Assembly: GCA_035646395.1 (NCBI GenBank)
Contig: DASRPK010000138.1
Span: forward strand, 1-60,595
DNA: 60,595 nt
Direction of reading: 5' to 3'
DNA from: JABWBJ01 sp035646395
GTDB taxonomy: Bacteria; Gemmatimonadota; Gemmatimonadetes; Gemmatimonadales; Gemmatimonadaceae
Shown here: positions 46,379 to 55,170 of the stretch, piece by piece
How the letters are laid out: each line of letters opens with the position of its first letter
Position numbering within the stretch: the stretch's first letter is position 1
Translations under genes and position numbers: made by a program
Notes under the pieces: generated by a model
What the model was told of the DNA's origin: nothing
The model's database searches: none
Seen by the model: only the letters and a program-made list of their open reading frames with translations

Positions 46379-48388
46379 ATGACCCGACTCCTCGCGACGC
46401 TGCTCGCCGCACTGACTGTTGGTCCCATTGCAGCGCAGACCCCCACAACCAGCCAGACCGTCACCCGCCTTCGCATAACGCCGGCAGTCCGCTCGGTCGC
46501 CGTGGGTGACTCGCTGAAGCTTCGCGTTGAGGCGCTCGATGCGCGCGGCAACGTCGTTCCAGGCGTCACCGTCCGCTTCACACCGCAGGGCGGTCGATTT
46601 CAGGGCTCCATCGATTCCACGGGCATGGTCCGCGCCGGAGCGCCGGGCACGATGCCGATTGCCATTCTCGTCACATCGCCGAAGAGCTCACCGTACTCCG
46701 AGAAGATCGAAGTGACGTTGCTGCCTGGACCGGCGGCGCGCATAACGATGACACCGGCGGTGACCAGGCTGGTGGCCGGGCAACGCTTTCACATCGATGC
46801 GCGAGTCCTAACGGCGTCTGGCGACGAACGCGAGGGCGACGTGGTGACGTGGACCAGTTCCAACCCCGCCGTGCTCCGCGTGTCAGGCGGGGTGACAACG
46901 GCCGTCTCACCCGGCACGGCGACGGTGACGGCGCGCGCCGGCGCGGCGAGCGAAGCCCGGTCGATCCAGGTCATTCCCGCCACCGGCCTGACGGTCAACC
47001 TTTCGCCTTCCAGGTTGAGTGCACGCCAGGGTGATGTCGTCCGCTTTTCGGTTGACGTGCGCGATGCCCGCGGCCAGCGCGTAGCCGGCCTGACGCCGCG
47101 CTGGAGTTTCTCTCCTGGCAATGGCACCATCGACCACGACGGTTCGTTTGTCGGGAATGTGCCGGGTACGTACGTCATCACGGCTGACCTGGGCGCGCGT
47201 GGTGCGGAAGCAGTCGTCACCCTCACGGACAGGGACGTTAGGCGGAGTGCCGATGTCGTAGGTCGCCTGCCGCGGTCGGCGTTCTTCACCAGCGAAGTCT
47301 GGCTCCACCCTGACGGGAAGCACCTCTATCTCGGCACAACCATCGGCGGCGACCGGATCTACGCCATCGATGTGAGCAACCCGGCTGGGCCGGTCATCAC
47401 CGACTCCATCGTCGCCAATTCGCGGTCGATGAATGACATGATGACGACGGCTGACGGGAAGTGGCTGGTCTTCACGCGCGAGGGCGCCAACGATCGTCGC
47501 AATGGCATCGTGATCGCGTCGACCGCCGATCCCGCGCACCCCAAGCCAGTCGCCGAGTTCACCGAAGGTGTCACGGCCGGCGTGCACTCGGCGTTCGTCT
47601 ACACGCAGCCGCGGCACGGAACGCACGTGTACCTCACAAACAGCGGCACCGGATCACTCAACATCGTCGACATCAACGACCCGACAAAGCCGCGTCTTGT
47701 TGGCGAATGGCGGCCGAGGGAAATCACGGCGGGGCGGGCGTTGCACGACATCGACGTGAAGGATGGTATCGCGTACGTGAGCTATTGGAGTGACGGCCTC
47801 GTCATCCTCGACGTGGGGAATGGACTCAAGGGCGGCACGCCCGCGTCCCCGAAACTGATCAGCAATTATCGCTACAACGCCGAGAAGCTGTATCCCGGCG
47901 CGAAGGCCGATTACGGTGCGGGTTTCATCAGCGGCACGCACACCGCCTGGCGTCACAAGAACTACGTCTTCATCGCCGACGAGGTCTTCCCGCCATACGC
48001 GCCGACCGGGAACTGGGACATCCCCTCCATTCGCGCTTACGGTCGACTGCAGGTGGTGGACGTCACCGACATCGAGAAACCGAAGCCAGTGGCATGGTAC
48101 GAGCCCGAGTTTGGCGGAGTGCATAACGTGTGGGCCGAGGGCGATACGCTGTACATCGGGGCGTACAACGCGGGGTTCCACGTGCTCGACGTGAGCGGCG
48201 AACTGCGCGGCGACCTCAAGGCGCAGGGCAGGGTCATCGCGGACATGCGCCCGTCTGCCGCGAACGGCGTCGTGCCTAACGGTACGATGACCTGGGGCGT
48301 GGTGGTGCGGGATGGCCTGGCGTACGTCAATGACATGATCAGCGGCCTCTGGATCGTGCGCCTGCGACCGAGGCCAGTGGTTCCCTGA
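46379..48388 (+). CDS. Secreted Ig-like (Big) and LVIVD-repeat beta-propeller protein
   Basis: A 669-aa exported protein with signal peptide MTRLLATLLAALTVGPIAAQ. About 25-290 holds three bacterial Ig-like units (RITPAVRSVAVGDSLKLRVE; RITMTPAVTRLVAGQRFHID; NLSPSRLSARQGDVVRFSVD). From about 300 a propeller of LVIVD-type repeats follows (GRLQVVDVTDIEKPKPVAWY, SLNIVDINDPTKPRLVGEW). The ATG at 46379 is chosen by the signal peptide; the open frame back to 46040 overlaps the kinase gene. Probably a surface or periplasmic binding protein. Heptamers at 47237 and 48274. Confidence 0.78.
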   Translation: MTRLLATLLAALTVGPIAAQTPTTSQTVTRLRITPAVRSVAVGDSLKLRVEALDARGNVVPGVTVRFTPQGGRFQGSIDSTGMVRAGAPGTMPIAILVTSPKSSPYSEKIEVTLLPGPAARITMTPAVTRLVAGQRFHIDARVLTASGDEREGDVVTWTSSNPAVLRVSGGVTTAVSPGTATVTARAGAASEARSIQVIPATGLTVNLSPSRLSARQGDVVRFSVDVRDARGQRVAGLTPRWSFSPGNGTIDHDGSFVGNVPGTYVITADLGARGAEAVVTLTDRDVRRSADVVGRLPRSAFFTSEVWLHPDGKHLYLGTTIGGDRIYAIDVSNPAGPVITDSIVANSRSMNDMMTTADGKWLVFTREGANDRRNGIVIASTADPAHPKPVAEFTEGVTAGVHSAFVYTQPRHGTHVYLTNSGTGSLNIVDINDPTKPRLVGEWRPREITAGRALHDIDVKDGIAYVSYWSDGLVILDVGNGLKGGTPASPKLISNYRYNAEKLYPGAKADYGAGFISGTHTAWRHKNYVFIADEVFPPYAPTGNWDIPSIRAYGRLQVVDVTDIEKPKPVAWYEPEFGGVHNVWAEGDTLYIGAYNAGFHVLDVSGELRGDLKAQGRVIADMRPSAANGVVPNGTMTWGVVVRDGLAYVNDMISGLWIVRLRPRPVVP

Positions 48389-48463
48389 GGCTCCTGGCGA
48401 TGTGACGTTGCGGTTCCCGGTCGTTGCTCGTGTTCTCTGTGATCAGCAACCGGGGTAGCCGCT

Positions 48464-48859
48464 TTGAAATCGATTCCGTACTTCCTTGTTACGGCGCTGG
48501 CCGTCGTCATTGGGCACGTCTCGTCATGGTCGATGCCCGGGCCTGGTCCGTTCAGTGCCGTCATCGTGCTGGCCGTTCTCTACGTAGTCCTGCGACAGCT
48601 ACGACAGCGGGATCATTCGGCGAGACCGGCGCCACTACCGGCGGAAGGTGCCTGGACGATCATCGGCTTCTGTGCCCTTTTCGTTGGCGGCCTCGCCGGG
48701 ATGATGGCGTTCAACCCTGACGGCTACATGCAGCCCAAGCCGACTGGCGCGCCGTGGTGGCTCATTATTCCTGGTTCCGCCGTCGGTGCCCTGGGCGGTG
48801 CAATCATCGTAGGGTTCCTGACTCTCCTGAATCGCCTCACCGCGCCGCAGCGGCGTTAG
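48464..48859 (+). CDS. Small membrane protein of unknown function
   Basis: A 131-aa protein starting at TTG 48464 (MKSIPYFLVTALAVVIGHVS). Four hydrophobic segments: about 5-22, 28-45, 64-82 and 100-122. No family recognised. Its stop TAG is part of a GTTAGGC heptamer (48855-48861). The rare start codon and lack of a recognised domain keep confidence moderate. Confidence 0.55.
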   Translation: MKSIPYFLVTALAVVIGHVSSWSMPGPGPFSAVIVLAVLYVVLRQLRQRDHSARPAPLPAEGAWTIIGFCALFVGGLAGMMAFNPDGYMQPKPTGAPWWLIIPGSAVGALGGAIIVGFLTLLNRLTAPQRR

Positions 48860-48897
48860 GCTTCGGAGTTGACCTGTTCGCCAGGTGCTGAAGCGAC

Positions 48898-49287
48898 CTA
48901 CGAATGCTCGAGCACCAGCGCCCCGATGTCGATGCTCGGGGGCCGTTCCAGGTGCTTCTTGACCGTGCATTGTTCCGCCGCCCGCAACACGGCCGAATGG
49001 TATCGTTCGGGGAATTCGGGTGGCAGCTCGACCGAGAGGTGCACGCGCTCCACCAGGCCAGAGGGTCCCGGATCGCTCCGCTGTAGCACGCGAATGCCAT
49101 CGACGGGAATCCCTCGCTGGCGGCAAAACGCCTGGACGTAATACGCCGCGCACGCGCCGATCGACGCGAGGAACAGCATGAACGGCGTCGGTCCCACTGC
49201 GTCAGGCTGCTGGTCCGTGACGATGGTGAACGGGCCGACCTGCGCCTCGACACGCGCGCCGCCCGCCAGGGTGAAGGTCATGTCCAT
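48898..49287 (-). CDS. OsmC-family peroxiredoxin-like protein
   Basis: A 129-aa OsmC/Ohr-fold protein. The two redox cysteines are in FLASIGACAAYYVQAF and AAEQCTVKKHLERPP, as in YhfA/OsmC types that reduce organic peroxides or act on thiols. It is divergent from the cbb3 oxidase operon. Confidence 0.85.
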   Translation of the reverse strand: MDMTFTLAGGARVEAQVGPFTIVTDQQPDAVGPTPFMLFLASIGACAAYYVQAFCRQRGIPVDGIRVLQRSDPGPSGLVERVHLSVELPPEFPERYHSAVLRAAEQCTVKKHLERPPSIDIGALVLEHS

Positions 49288-49307
49288 GGTGAGTGCCTCA
49301 CGCGATC

Positions 49308-49325
49308 ACACGCGACATTGCGTGT
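49308..49325. promoter_or_regulatory. Weak candidate operator between osmC-like gene and ccoNO
   Basis: Inverted repeat ACACGC-N6-GCGTGT lies 21 bp before the OsmC start in the 255-bp divergent region. No FNR-like TTGAT-N4-ATCAA site was found there. A role is speculative. Confidence 0.25.
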
Positions 49326-49542
49326 CTGGATGATGTGTGGGCTCGTGCAGCGAAGGTGTCGGAGCGAACGCGCCCGGCCCGTCAGGGTTTCCCTCGCATC
49401 AGGTCGTCGCCTTCCCGACTCACCTATCACGGTACGGCGCTGATCGTTAAGCCGCGCAAGCAGGGTCCTTTCGTCTGATCGCTCTGTCACGCGCGACACG
49501 TCCGAAGGGCTGCCAGCGCCGCAACCGATCACCAGGGAAGAC

Positions 49543-51801
49543 ATGTCACATTCTTCGAGTCCCGTCGCGCAGCCGATGGGAGGACGGCTCGATTCGTTCA
49601 GTTACGACGACACGATCGTTCGCCGATTCCTCTGGGCGACGATCATCTGGGGCCTCGTCGGGTTCCTCATGGGCCTTATCGTCGCGATCCAGATGGCATG
49701 GCCGGCCTTCAACCTGGCGCCGTGGTTTGCGTTCGGACGCCTCCGGCCATTGCACACGAATGCGGTGATTTTCGCCTTTGCCGGGAACGCGATCTTCACT
49801 GGCGTCTATTACTCCACCCAGCGCCTGCTCAAGGCGCGCATGTTCTCCGACACGCTGAGCCGGCTGCACTTCTTCGGCTGGCAGACCATCATCGTCGCCG
49901 CGGCGCTCACGCTCCCATTCGGCTTCACCCAGGCCAAGGAGTATGCCGAACTCGAATGGCCCATCGACATCGCGATCGCGGTGGTCTGGGTCATCTTCGC
50001 CGTCAACGTCATCGGCACACTCGTCAGGCGGCGCGAGCGCCATATCTATGTCGCCATCTGGTTCTACCTCGCCAGCATCGTCACCGTCGCCATCCTGCAC
50101 ATCTTCAACAACCTCTCCATCCCCGCCGGGGCGTTGAAGAGCTATTCCGTCTATGCCGGCGTGCAGGACGCGTTCATGCAGTGGTGGTATGGGCATAACG
50201 CGGTGGCCTTCTTTCTCACCACGCCGTTCCTGGGGCTGATGTACTACTTCATGCCCAAGGCCGCCGAGGGCCCGGTGTTCAGCTACCGGCTCTCGATCGT
50301 GCACTTCTGGACGCTGGTCTTCATGTACATCTGGGCAGGACCGCACCACCTGCACTACACGGCACTGCCGGAGTGGGCATCGACGGTCGGCATGCTCTTC
50401 TCCGTGATGTTGTGGGCGCCGTCGTGGGGCGGCATGATCAACGGCCTGCTCACGCTGCGAGGCGCCTGGCACAAAGTCATCGACGATCCGGTCCTGAAGT
50501 TCATGGTGGTCGCCATCACCGGCTACGGCATGGCGACGTTCGAGGGGCCGATGCTCTCCGTGAAGAGCGTGAACGCGCTGGCGCATTACACCGACTGGAT
50601 CGTCGCCCACGTGCACACGGGCGCGCTCAGCTGGAACGGCTTCCTCACGTTCGGCATGATCTACTGGCTGGCGCCGCGACTTTTCCAGGCGCCGCTCTTC
50701 TCGAAGAAGCTGGCCAACGCGCACTTCTGGGTCGCGTCGTTCGGCATCATCCTCTATGTGGTTGCGATCTACAGCGCCGGCGTCACGCAGGGACTGATGT
50801 GGCGCGCCTTCGACGAGACCGGACGGCTGGCGTATCCGGATTTCGTCGAGACCGTTGCCCGCCTGGTGCCGATGTACTGGGTGCGCGTCGTCGGCGGCTC
50901 GCTGTACATCGTGGGCGCGATCATGTTCGCCTACAACATCTTCCGCACCTGGAAGGCCCGGCCGGGAACGTATGAAGTGCCGGTCATCCAGGCACCACCC
51001 CTCGAGCCGGTTCGCCCCGCGCCATCACCAGTACCGACGCCACAACCGGCCGGAGCGTGGGCGCGGTTCGTATCGTTAGGGTGGCACCGGAAGTGGGAGG
51101 CACTGCCGATCACGTTCACGGTGCTCACCACGCTGGCGGTGATCATCGCGTCGCTGTTCGAGATCATTCCCACGTTCCTGATCCGGTCGAACGTACCGAC
51201 GATCGCGGCGGTGACGCCGTACACACCGCTCGAGCTGGCCGGCCGCGACCTCTACATCCGCGAAGGTTGCTTCAACTGTCACTCGCAGATGGTGCGGCCG
51301 TTCCGTTATGAGACGGAGCGGTACGGCGACTACTCCAAGCCTGGAGAGTCGGTGTACGAGCATCCGTTCCTCTGGGGGTCCCGCCGCATCGGACCGGACC
51401 TGGCGCGCGAGGGAGGGAAGTACCCTGACCTCTGGCACGTCCGGCACTTCGAGAACCCGCGATCGATCTCGCCGAAATCGATCATGCCGGCGTATCCCCA
51501 TCTCCTCAGCAGGGATCTCGACTTCGAAGGTATCCAGTCGCGCGTCGATGCCATGGTCATGCTGGGCGTCCCTTATGGCGAAGCGGTGCGCCGGGCCCCG
51601 GGCATGGCACGTGAACAGGCTGTCAAGATCGCGGCATCAATCGCGAGCGGCGGCGGCGAAGCCGGCTTCGAGACGAAGGAAATCGTCGCGATGATCGCCT
51701 ACATGCAGCGACTGGGAACGGACACGCGTGAGCCCGCGCTGATCGACCTCAGTCGCACGGCTCCACAGGCGGCGCCGTCGATCACGGGGAAGCCCAAATG
51801 A
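49543..51801 (+). CDS. ccoNO: cbb3-type cytochrome c oxidase, fused subunits I and II
   Basis: A 752-aa fusion. About 1-480 is CcoN, the heme-copper catalytic subunit with 12 or more helices (FGRLRPLHTNAVIFAFAGNA with a heme His, VQDAFMQWWYGHNAVAFFLT, WAGPHHLHYTALPEW with copper/heme His, IVAHVHTGALSWNGF). After a Pro-rich linker (about 485-505) comes CcoO, a membrane-anchored monoheme cytochrome with REGCFNCHSQMVRPFRYETE. It is the high-affinity terminal oxidase for low oxygen. Shine-Dalgarno AGGGAAG precedes the ATG. The rest of the operon follows with tiny overlaps. Confidence 0.95.
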   Translation: MSHSSSPVAQPMGGRLDSFSYDDTIVRRFLWATIIWGLVGFLMGLIVAIQMAWPAFNLAPWFAFGRLRPLHTNAVIFAFAGNAIFTGVYYSTQRLLKARMFSDTLSRLHFFGWQTIIVAAALTLPFGFTQAKEYAELEWPIDIAIAVVWVIFAVNVIGTLVRRRERHIYVAIWFYLASIVTVAILHIFNNLSIPAGALKSYSVYAGVQDAFMQWWYGHNAVAFFLTTPFLGLMYYFMPKAAEGPVFSYRLSIVHFWTLVFMYIWAGPHHLHYTALPEWASTVGMLFSVMLWAPSWGGMINGLLTLRGAWHKVIDDPVLKFMVVAITGYGMATFEGPMLSVKSVNALAHYTDWIVAHVHTGALSWNGFLTFGMIYWLAPRLFQAPLFSKKLANAHFWVASFGIILYVVAIYSAGVTQGLMWRAFDETGRLAYPDFVETVARLVPMYWVRVVGGSLYIVGAIMFAYNIFRTWKARPGTYEVPVIQAPPLEPVRPAPSPVPTPQPAGAWARFVSLGWHRKWEALPITFTVLTTLAVIIASLFEIIPTFLIRSNVPTIAAVTPYTPLELAGRDLYIREGCFNCHSQMVRPFRYETERYGDYSKPGESVYEHPFLWGSRRIGPDLAREGGKYPDLWHVRHFENPRSISPKSIMPAYPHLLSRDLDFEGIQSRVDAMVMLGVPYGEAVRRAPGMAREQAVKIAASIASGGGEAGFETKEIVAMIAYMQRLGTDTREPALIDLSRTAPQAAPSITGKPK

Positions 51802-51986
51802 GCCTTACTGAAATCATGTCGAACGCGGGACTCTCGCGTTATGCAGAACTGGCGCTGCTGCTCTTCGTGTTTGCCTTCGTGGTGATCATCGCTCGACTCT
51901 ACCGTCCGTCACGACGCAACGAGCTCGAGCGGCAGGCAAAGCTTCCGCTGGAAGATGATCCTCCCTCACGCACTGACTCCAGGTAG
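51798..51986 (+). CDS. ccoQ: cbb3 oxidase small subunit CcoQ-like
   Basis: A 62-aa protein with one membrane helix (about 16-35, ELALLLFVFAFVVIIARLY) and a charged C-terminus, as in CcoQ/FixQ, which stabilises the oxidase. Overlaps the ccoNO stop by 4 bp and lies just before ccoP. Confidence 0.85.
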   Translation: MSLTEIMSNAGLSRYAELALLLFVFAFVVIIARLYRPSRRNELERQAKLPLEDDPPSRTDSR

Positions 51987-51989
51987 CCC

Positions 51990-52556
51990 ATGACGGACAC
52001 GGACAAGGACAAGCTGCTCGAACACAGCTACGACGGCATCCAGGAGTACGACAACCCGATGCCGAGATGGTGGGTCATTACCTTCTGGGCCACCATCATC
52101 TTCTCGATCCTCTATTTAGTTGACGTGCCGGGGATGGGCATCGGTGAGGGTCGACTCGCCGAATACAATGCGGAGATGGAACGGGCCAAGGCGCTGCTCG
52201 CGGCGTCCGAACCGGCGGACGCTCCGTCACCAGAAGCGCTCGCGGCGCTTGTCGGCAACCAGGCCGTCGTCGCGGACGGGAAGCAGGTGTTCACGCAGTA
52301 TTGCGCCGCATGTCACCGGCCTGATGGCGGTGGCCAGATCGGTCCGAATCTGACCGATGACAGCTGGATCCACGGTGGGTCGATCGCGGATGTCCGGAAC
52401 ACCATCAACGCGGGCGTCCTTCCCAAAGGCATGCCCGAATGGCGGCAGGTGCTCAAGCCTGGCCAGGTGGACGCCGTCGCTGTGTATGTAAAATCACTGG
52501 CCGGAACCAACCCGCCTAACGCCAAGGCGGCCGAGGGAGTGAAGATCGCGCCATGA
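51990..52556 (+). CDS. ccoP: cbb3 oxidase subunit CcoP, monoheme form
   Basis: A 188-aa protein. N-terminal DGIQEYDNPMPRWWVITFW and a helix (about 27-45) are the CcoP_N anchor. Only one heme-binding site is present, FTQYCAACHRPDGGGQIGPN, with a distal Met in PKGMPEWRQVL. Classical CcoP has two such domains and about 300 residues, so this is a shortened monoheme version. GCCTAAC at 52514 encodes PN in NPPNAKAAEG. Overlaps ccoG by 4 bp. Confidence 0.9.
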   Translation: MTDTDKDKLLEHSYDGIQEYDNPMPRWWVITFWATIIFSILYLVDVPGMGIGEGRLAEYNAEMERAKALLAASEPADAPSPEALAALVGNQAVVADGKQVFTQYCAACHRPDGGGQIGPNLTDDSWIHGGSIADVRNTINAGVLPKGMPEWRQVLKPGQVDAVAVYVKSLAGTNPPNAKAAEGVKIAP

Positions 52557-53971
52557 CCTCCGTCGCGCCGCGCGCCGTCGGGCGCATCCTGCCCACCATG
52601 AACGAGGACGGAAGCCGCCGCCTGGTGCGGCCCCGTCCGTCGGCAGGACGCTGGCACGATCGCCGGCGCGTGGTCGCGGTCGTACTGATGGCCGTCTATC
52701 TCGCCATCCCGCACCTGGACATGAACGGGAAGCCACTCATCCTGCTCGATGCCCCGCGGCGGGAGTTCACGCTTTTCGGGTATACCTTTCTCCCCACCGA
52801 CACGCTGCTCTTCATGTTGTTCCTGGGGACGGTCATCATCACCGTGTTCCTGTTGACGGCGCTGTTCGGGCGTGTCTGGTGCGGGTGGGCGTGTCCGCAG
52901 ACCGTCTGGATGGAGTTCCTGTTCCGGCCGATCGAGCGGTTCTTCGAAGGGGGGCCTAACGGGTCACTGGCCATCGACCGGAGCGGGAACCGCTTCCACC
53001 CGCGCCGGCTGGCGAAGTTCGCGGTCTACCTTGGGATTGCGCTTGTCCTGGGCCATACGTTCCTGGCCTATTTCGTCGGCGTTGACCAGATCGCGCAGTG
53101 GGTTCGACTGTCACCCGTCCAGCATCCCAGTGCGTTCGCCGTCATGGCGATTACCACGACGCTGGTGTTTGCCGACTTCGCCTATTTCCGGGAGCAGACC
53201 TGCACGATTGCATGTCCGTATGGTCGCTGGCAGTCGGCGTTGCTCGACCAGAGTTCGCTCATCGTTGCATATGATACGCGGCGTGGTGAGCCAAGGCAGA
53301 AAGGAACCAAGCGCCGCCAATTGACCGCCGGTGACTGCATCGACTGCGGGATGTGCGTGCAGACGTGCCCCACGGGAATCGACATCCGCGACGGGCTGCA
53401 GATGGAGTGCATTCACTGCACCCAGTGCATCGATGCCTGCGATACCGTGATGGACAAGATCAGCAAGCCGCGCGGGCTCATCCGGTATTCGTCGCGGGAG
53501 ATGCTGGCCGGCGCCGTCCGCCACTTCCTCCGACCGCGCACGATTCTGTACCCGATCGCACTGGCAGGCTTTCTGGGGACGTTTGTCTTTGCGTTAGGCA
53601 CCAAAGCAACCGCCGACGTGACCCTGTTGCGCGCGATCGGCGATCCCTTTTCCGTCGACGACCGGGGACGCATCGTGAACCAGGTGAGGTTACGGATCGC
53701 GAACCGCAGTGGGTCCGACCGGGAATACCGGATCGAGATCGAGGGCGCTGGATCGGGCGTCGTCATCGTGCCCGTCAACCCGTTCCCCGTGGCGAAGGGC
53801 AAGACTGCCTCGACGAGCTTCTTCGTCACGCTGCCGCCAGACGCGTTCCTGTCAGGCGAGCCGACCATAGAGGTGCACGTCACTGATGGCGCACGGTTCG
53901 ACGAGGAGTTTCCCTGGCGCCTCCTCGGACCCTCGCGTCATGCCCAGCCTTCTGACGGAGGTGGCCCATGA
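52553..53971 (+). CDS. ccoG: cbb3 oxidase assembly ferredoxin-like protein CcoG
   Basis: A 472-aa membrane protein that helps copper delivery to the oxidase. Several helices (about 42-60, 80-105, 160-180, 195-215), redox/copper-site cysteines GRVWCGWACPQTVWMEF and QTCTIACPYGRWQSA, then two 4Fe-4S motifs CIDCGMCVQTCPTGIDI and CIHCTQCIDACDTVM. The C-terminal third is a periplasmic Ig-like FixG_C domain. Overlaps ccoP and ccoH by 4 bp. Confidence 0.93.
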   Translation: MTSVAPRAVGRILPTMNEDGSRRLVRPRPSAGRWHDRRRVVAVVLMAVYLAIPHLDMNGKPLILLDAPRREFTLFGYTFLPTDTLLFMLFLGTVIITVFLLTALFGRVWCGWACPQTVWMEFLFRPIERFFEGGPNGSLAIDRSGNRFHPRRLAKFAVYLGIALVLGHTFLAYFVGVDQIAQWVRLSPVQHPSAFAVMAITTTLVFADFAYFREQTCTIACPYGRWQSALLDQSSLIVAYDTRRGEPRQKGTKRRQLTAGDCIDCGMCVQTCPTGIDIRDGLQMECIHCTQCIDACDTVMDKISKPRGLIRYSSREMLAGAVRHFLRPRTILYPIALAGFLGTFVFALGTKATADVTLLRAIGDPFSVDDRGRIVNQVRLRIANRSGSDREYRIEIEGAGSGVVIVPVNPFPVAKGKTASTSFFVTLPPDAFLSGEPTIEVHVTDGARFDEEFPWRLLGPSRHAQPSDGGGP

Positions 53972-54450
53972 AGCGCGGTGCGGCCTGGCCACTGGCCGTG
54001 ATGACGATCCTCGGCCTGACGATCGCCGGCAATGTCTGGCTGATCAGCGTCGCCAACGCCGATCCGTCGTTCGCGGTCGAGGAGAACTACTACCAGCGTG
54101 GCGTGCACTGGGATGATGAGATGGCGCAGCGCCGGCGCAACGACGCGTTAGGGTGGCGAGTCGTTGCTTCCGCCTCACCGATTCGCGGCGGATACGGCTC
54201 CGATCTCCGAATCGCGCTCAACAGCGCCGCGAGACCGATCGACGGCGCCGTGGTTACCGTACGCGCGTTACACCTGGCACGAGCCGGCGAGCCGGTTGAC
54301 ATCACGCTGACCGCCAGCGACGCGGGAGCCTATGAAGCGCGGGTCCCACTCGAGCGCGCGGGGTTATGGGAGCTCCGCATTGTGGTCCGACGCGGCACGG
54401 ACCGGTTTACCGCCATCGAACGGCTCGACGTTTCGTCCGCTCGACCGTAG
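53968..54450 (+). CDS. ccoH: FixH/CcoH-like cbb3 assembly protein
   Basis: A 160-aa protein with one membrane helix near the N-terminus (about 7-28) and a periplasmic domain containing SFAVEENYYQRGVHWDDEMA, the diagnostic FixH block. It works in cbb3 oxidase maturation and sits between ccoG and the TauE/SafE-like gene. Confidence 0.88.
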   Translation: MKRGAAWPLAVMTILGLTIAGNVWLISVANADPSFAVEENYYQRGVHWDDEMAQRRRNDALGWRVVASASPIRGGYGSDLRIALNSAARPIDGAVVTVRALHLARAGEPVDITLTASDAGAYEARVPLERAGLWELRIVVRRGTDRFTAIERLDVSSARP

Positions 54451-54456
54451 GCTGCC

Positions 54457-55170
54457 ATGGACGCCGTCGTCGGCATCTTCCTCGCCAGCCTGGCCGGCAG
54501 TCCGCATTGCGCCGCCATGTGTGGGCCGCTGCTCGCGTTCGCTGCCGCCGGCGGTGACGGGCGCGCCTCGTCATCGCGCTGGACACTGACGGCTGGCTAT
54601 CACGGTGGCCGGCTCCTGTCGTATACCGCCCTCGGCGCCATGGCAGGCACGTTAGGCGCAGGTGTGGAGCACCTCGGTGTCCTGGCGGGCGTGAGTCGGC
54701 TCGCGGCAATCGTGGCGGGTTCGCTCATGGTCCTCTGGGGCGTCGACACGCTATTGGCCTGGCGCGGGATCCGTTCCCGTCTGCACGCGCCACCAGTGAT
54801 GCAGCGCGTCGTCGGCCGGGTGACGCGACGCGTGGCTGACATGCCGGGTGCCTCGCGCGCCGCCATCATCGGACTGGCGACGGCGCTGCTGCCTTGCGGG
54901 TGGTTGTATGTCTTCGTCGCGGCGGCGGGTGCGACGGGGTCGCCATTGACGGGCATGTTCGTCATGTTCGTCTTCTGGACCGGGACGTTGCCGGTGATGG
55001 CGACAGTTGGACTCGGCCTTCAGCGTCTTGCGGGACCACTCCGTCGCTCACTGCCGGTGGTGACTGCGATTGTCGTGGTGGTCATCGGCCTTCTCACCAT
55101 CGCCGGTCGCATGCAGCCGCCGTCTGATGGACTGCTGGCAGGCACGCATGTTCATGACGAACGTCGCTGA
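54457..55170 (+). CDS. TauE/SafE-like (DsbD-type) membrane protein in the cbb3 locus
   Basis: A 237-aa protein with about six helices. The N-terminal GSPHCAAMCGPLLAF and central TALLPCGWLYVF carry conserved Cys residues as in the SafE/YfkL group commonly located between fixH and ccoI. It is probably involved in copper or thiol handling for oxidase assembly, which is inferred from location. The end overlaps ccoI. Confidence 0.82.
   Translation: MDAVVGIFLASLAGSPHCAAMCGPLLAFAAAGGDGRASSSRWTLTAGYHGGRLLSYTALGAMAGTLGAGVEHLGVLAGVSRLAAIVAGSLMVLWGVDTLLAWRGIRSRLHAPPVMQRVVGRVTRRVADMPGASRAAIIGLATALLPCGWLYVFVAAAGATGSPLTGMFVMFVFWTGTLPVMATVGLGLQRLAGPLRRSLPVVTAIVVVVIGLLTIAGRMQPPSDGLLAGTHVHDERR

Noticed and set aside
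49288..49542. FNR-type site upstream of the cbb3 operon
   Set aside because: No TTGAT-N4-ATCAA-like palindrome could be found; only an unrelated short inverted repeat is present.
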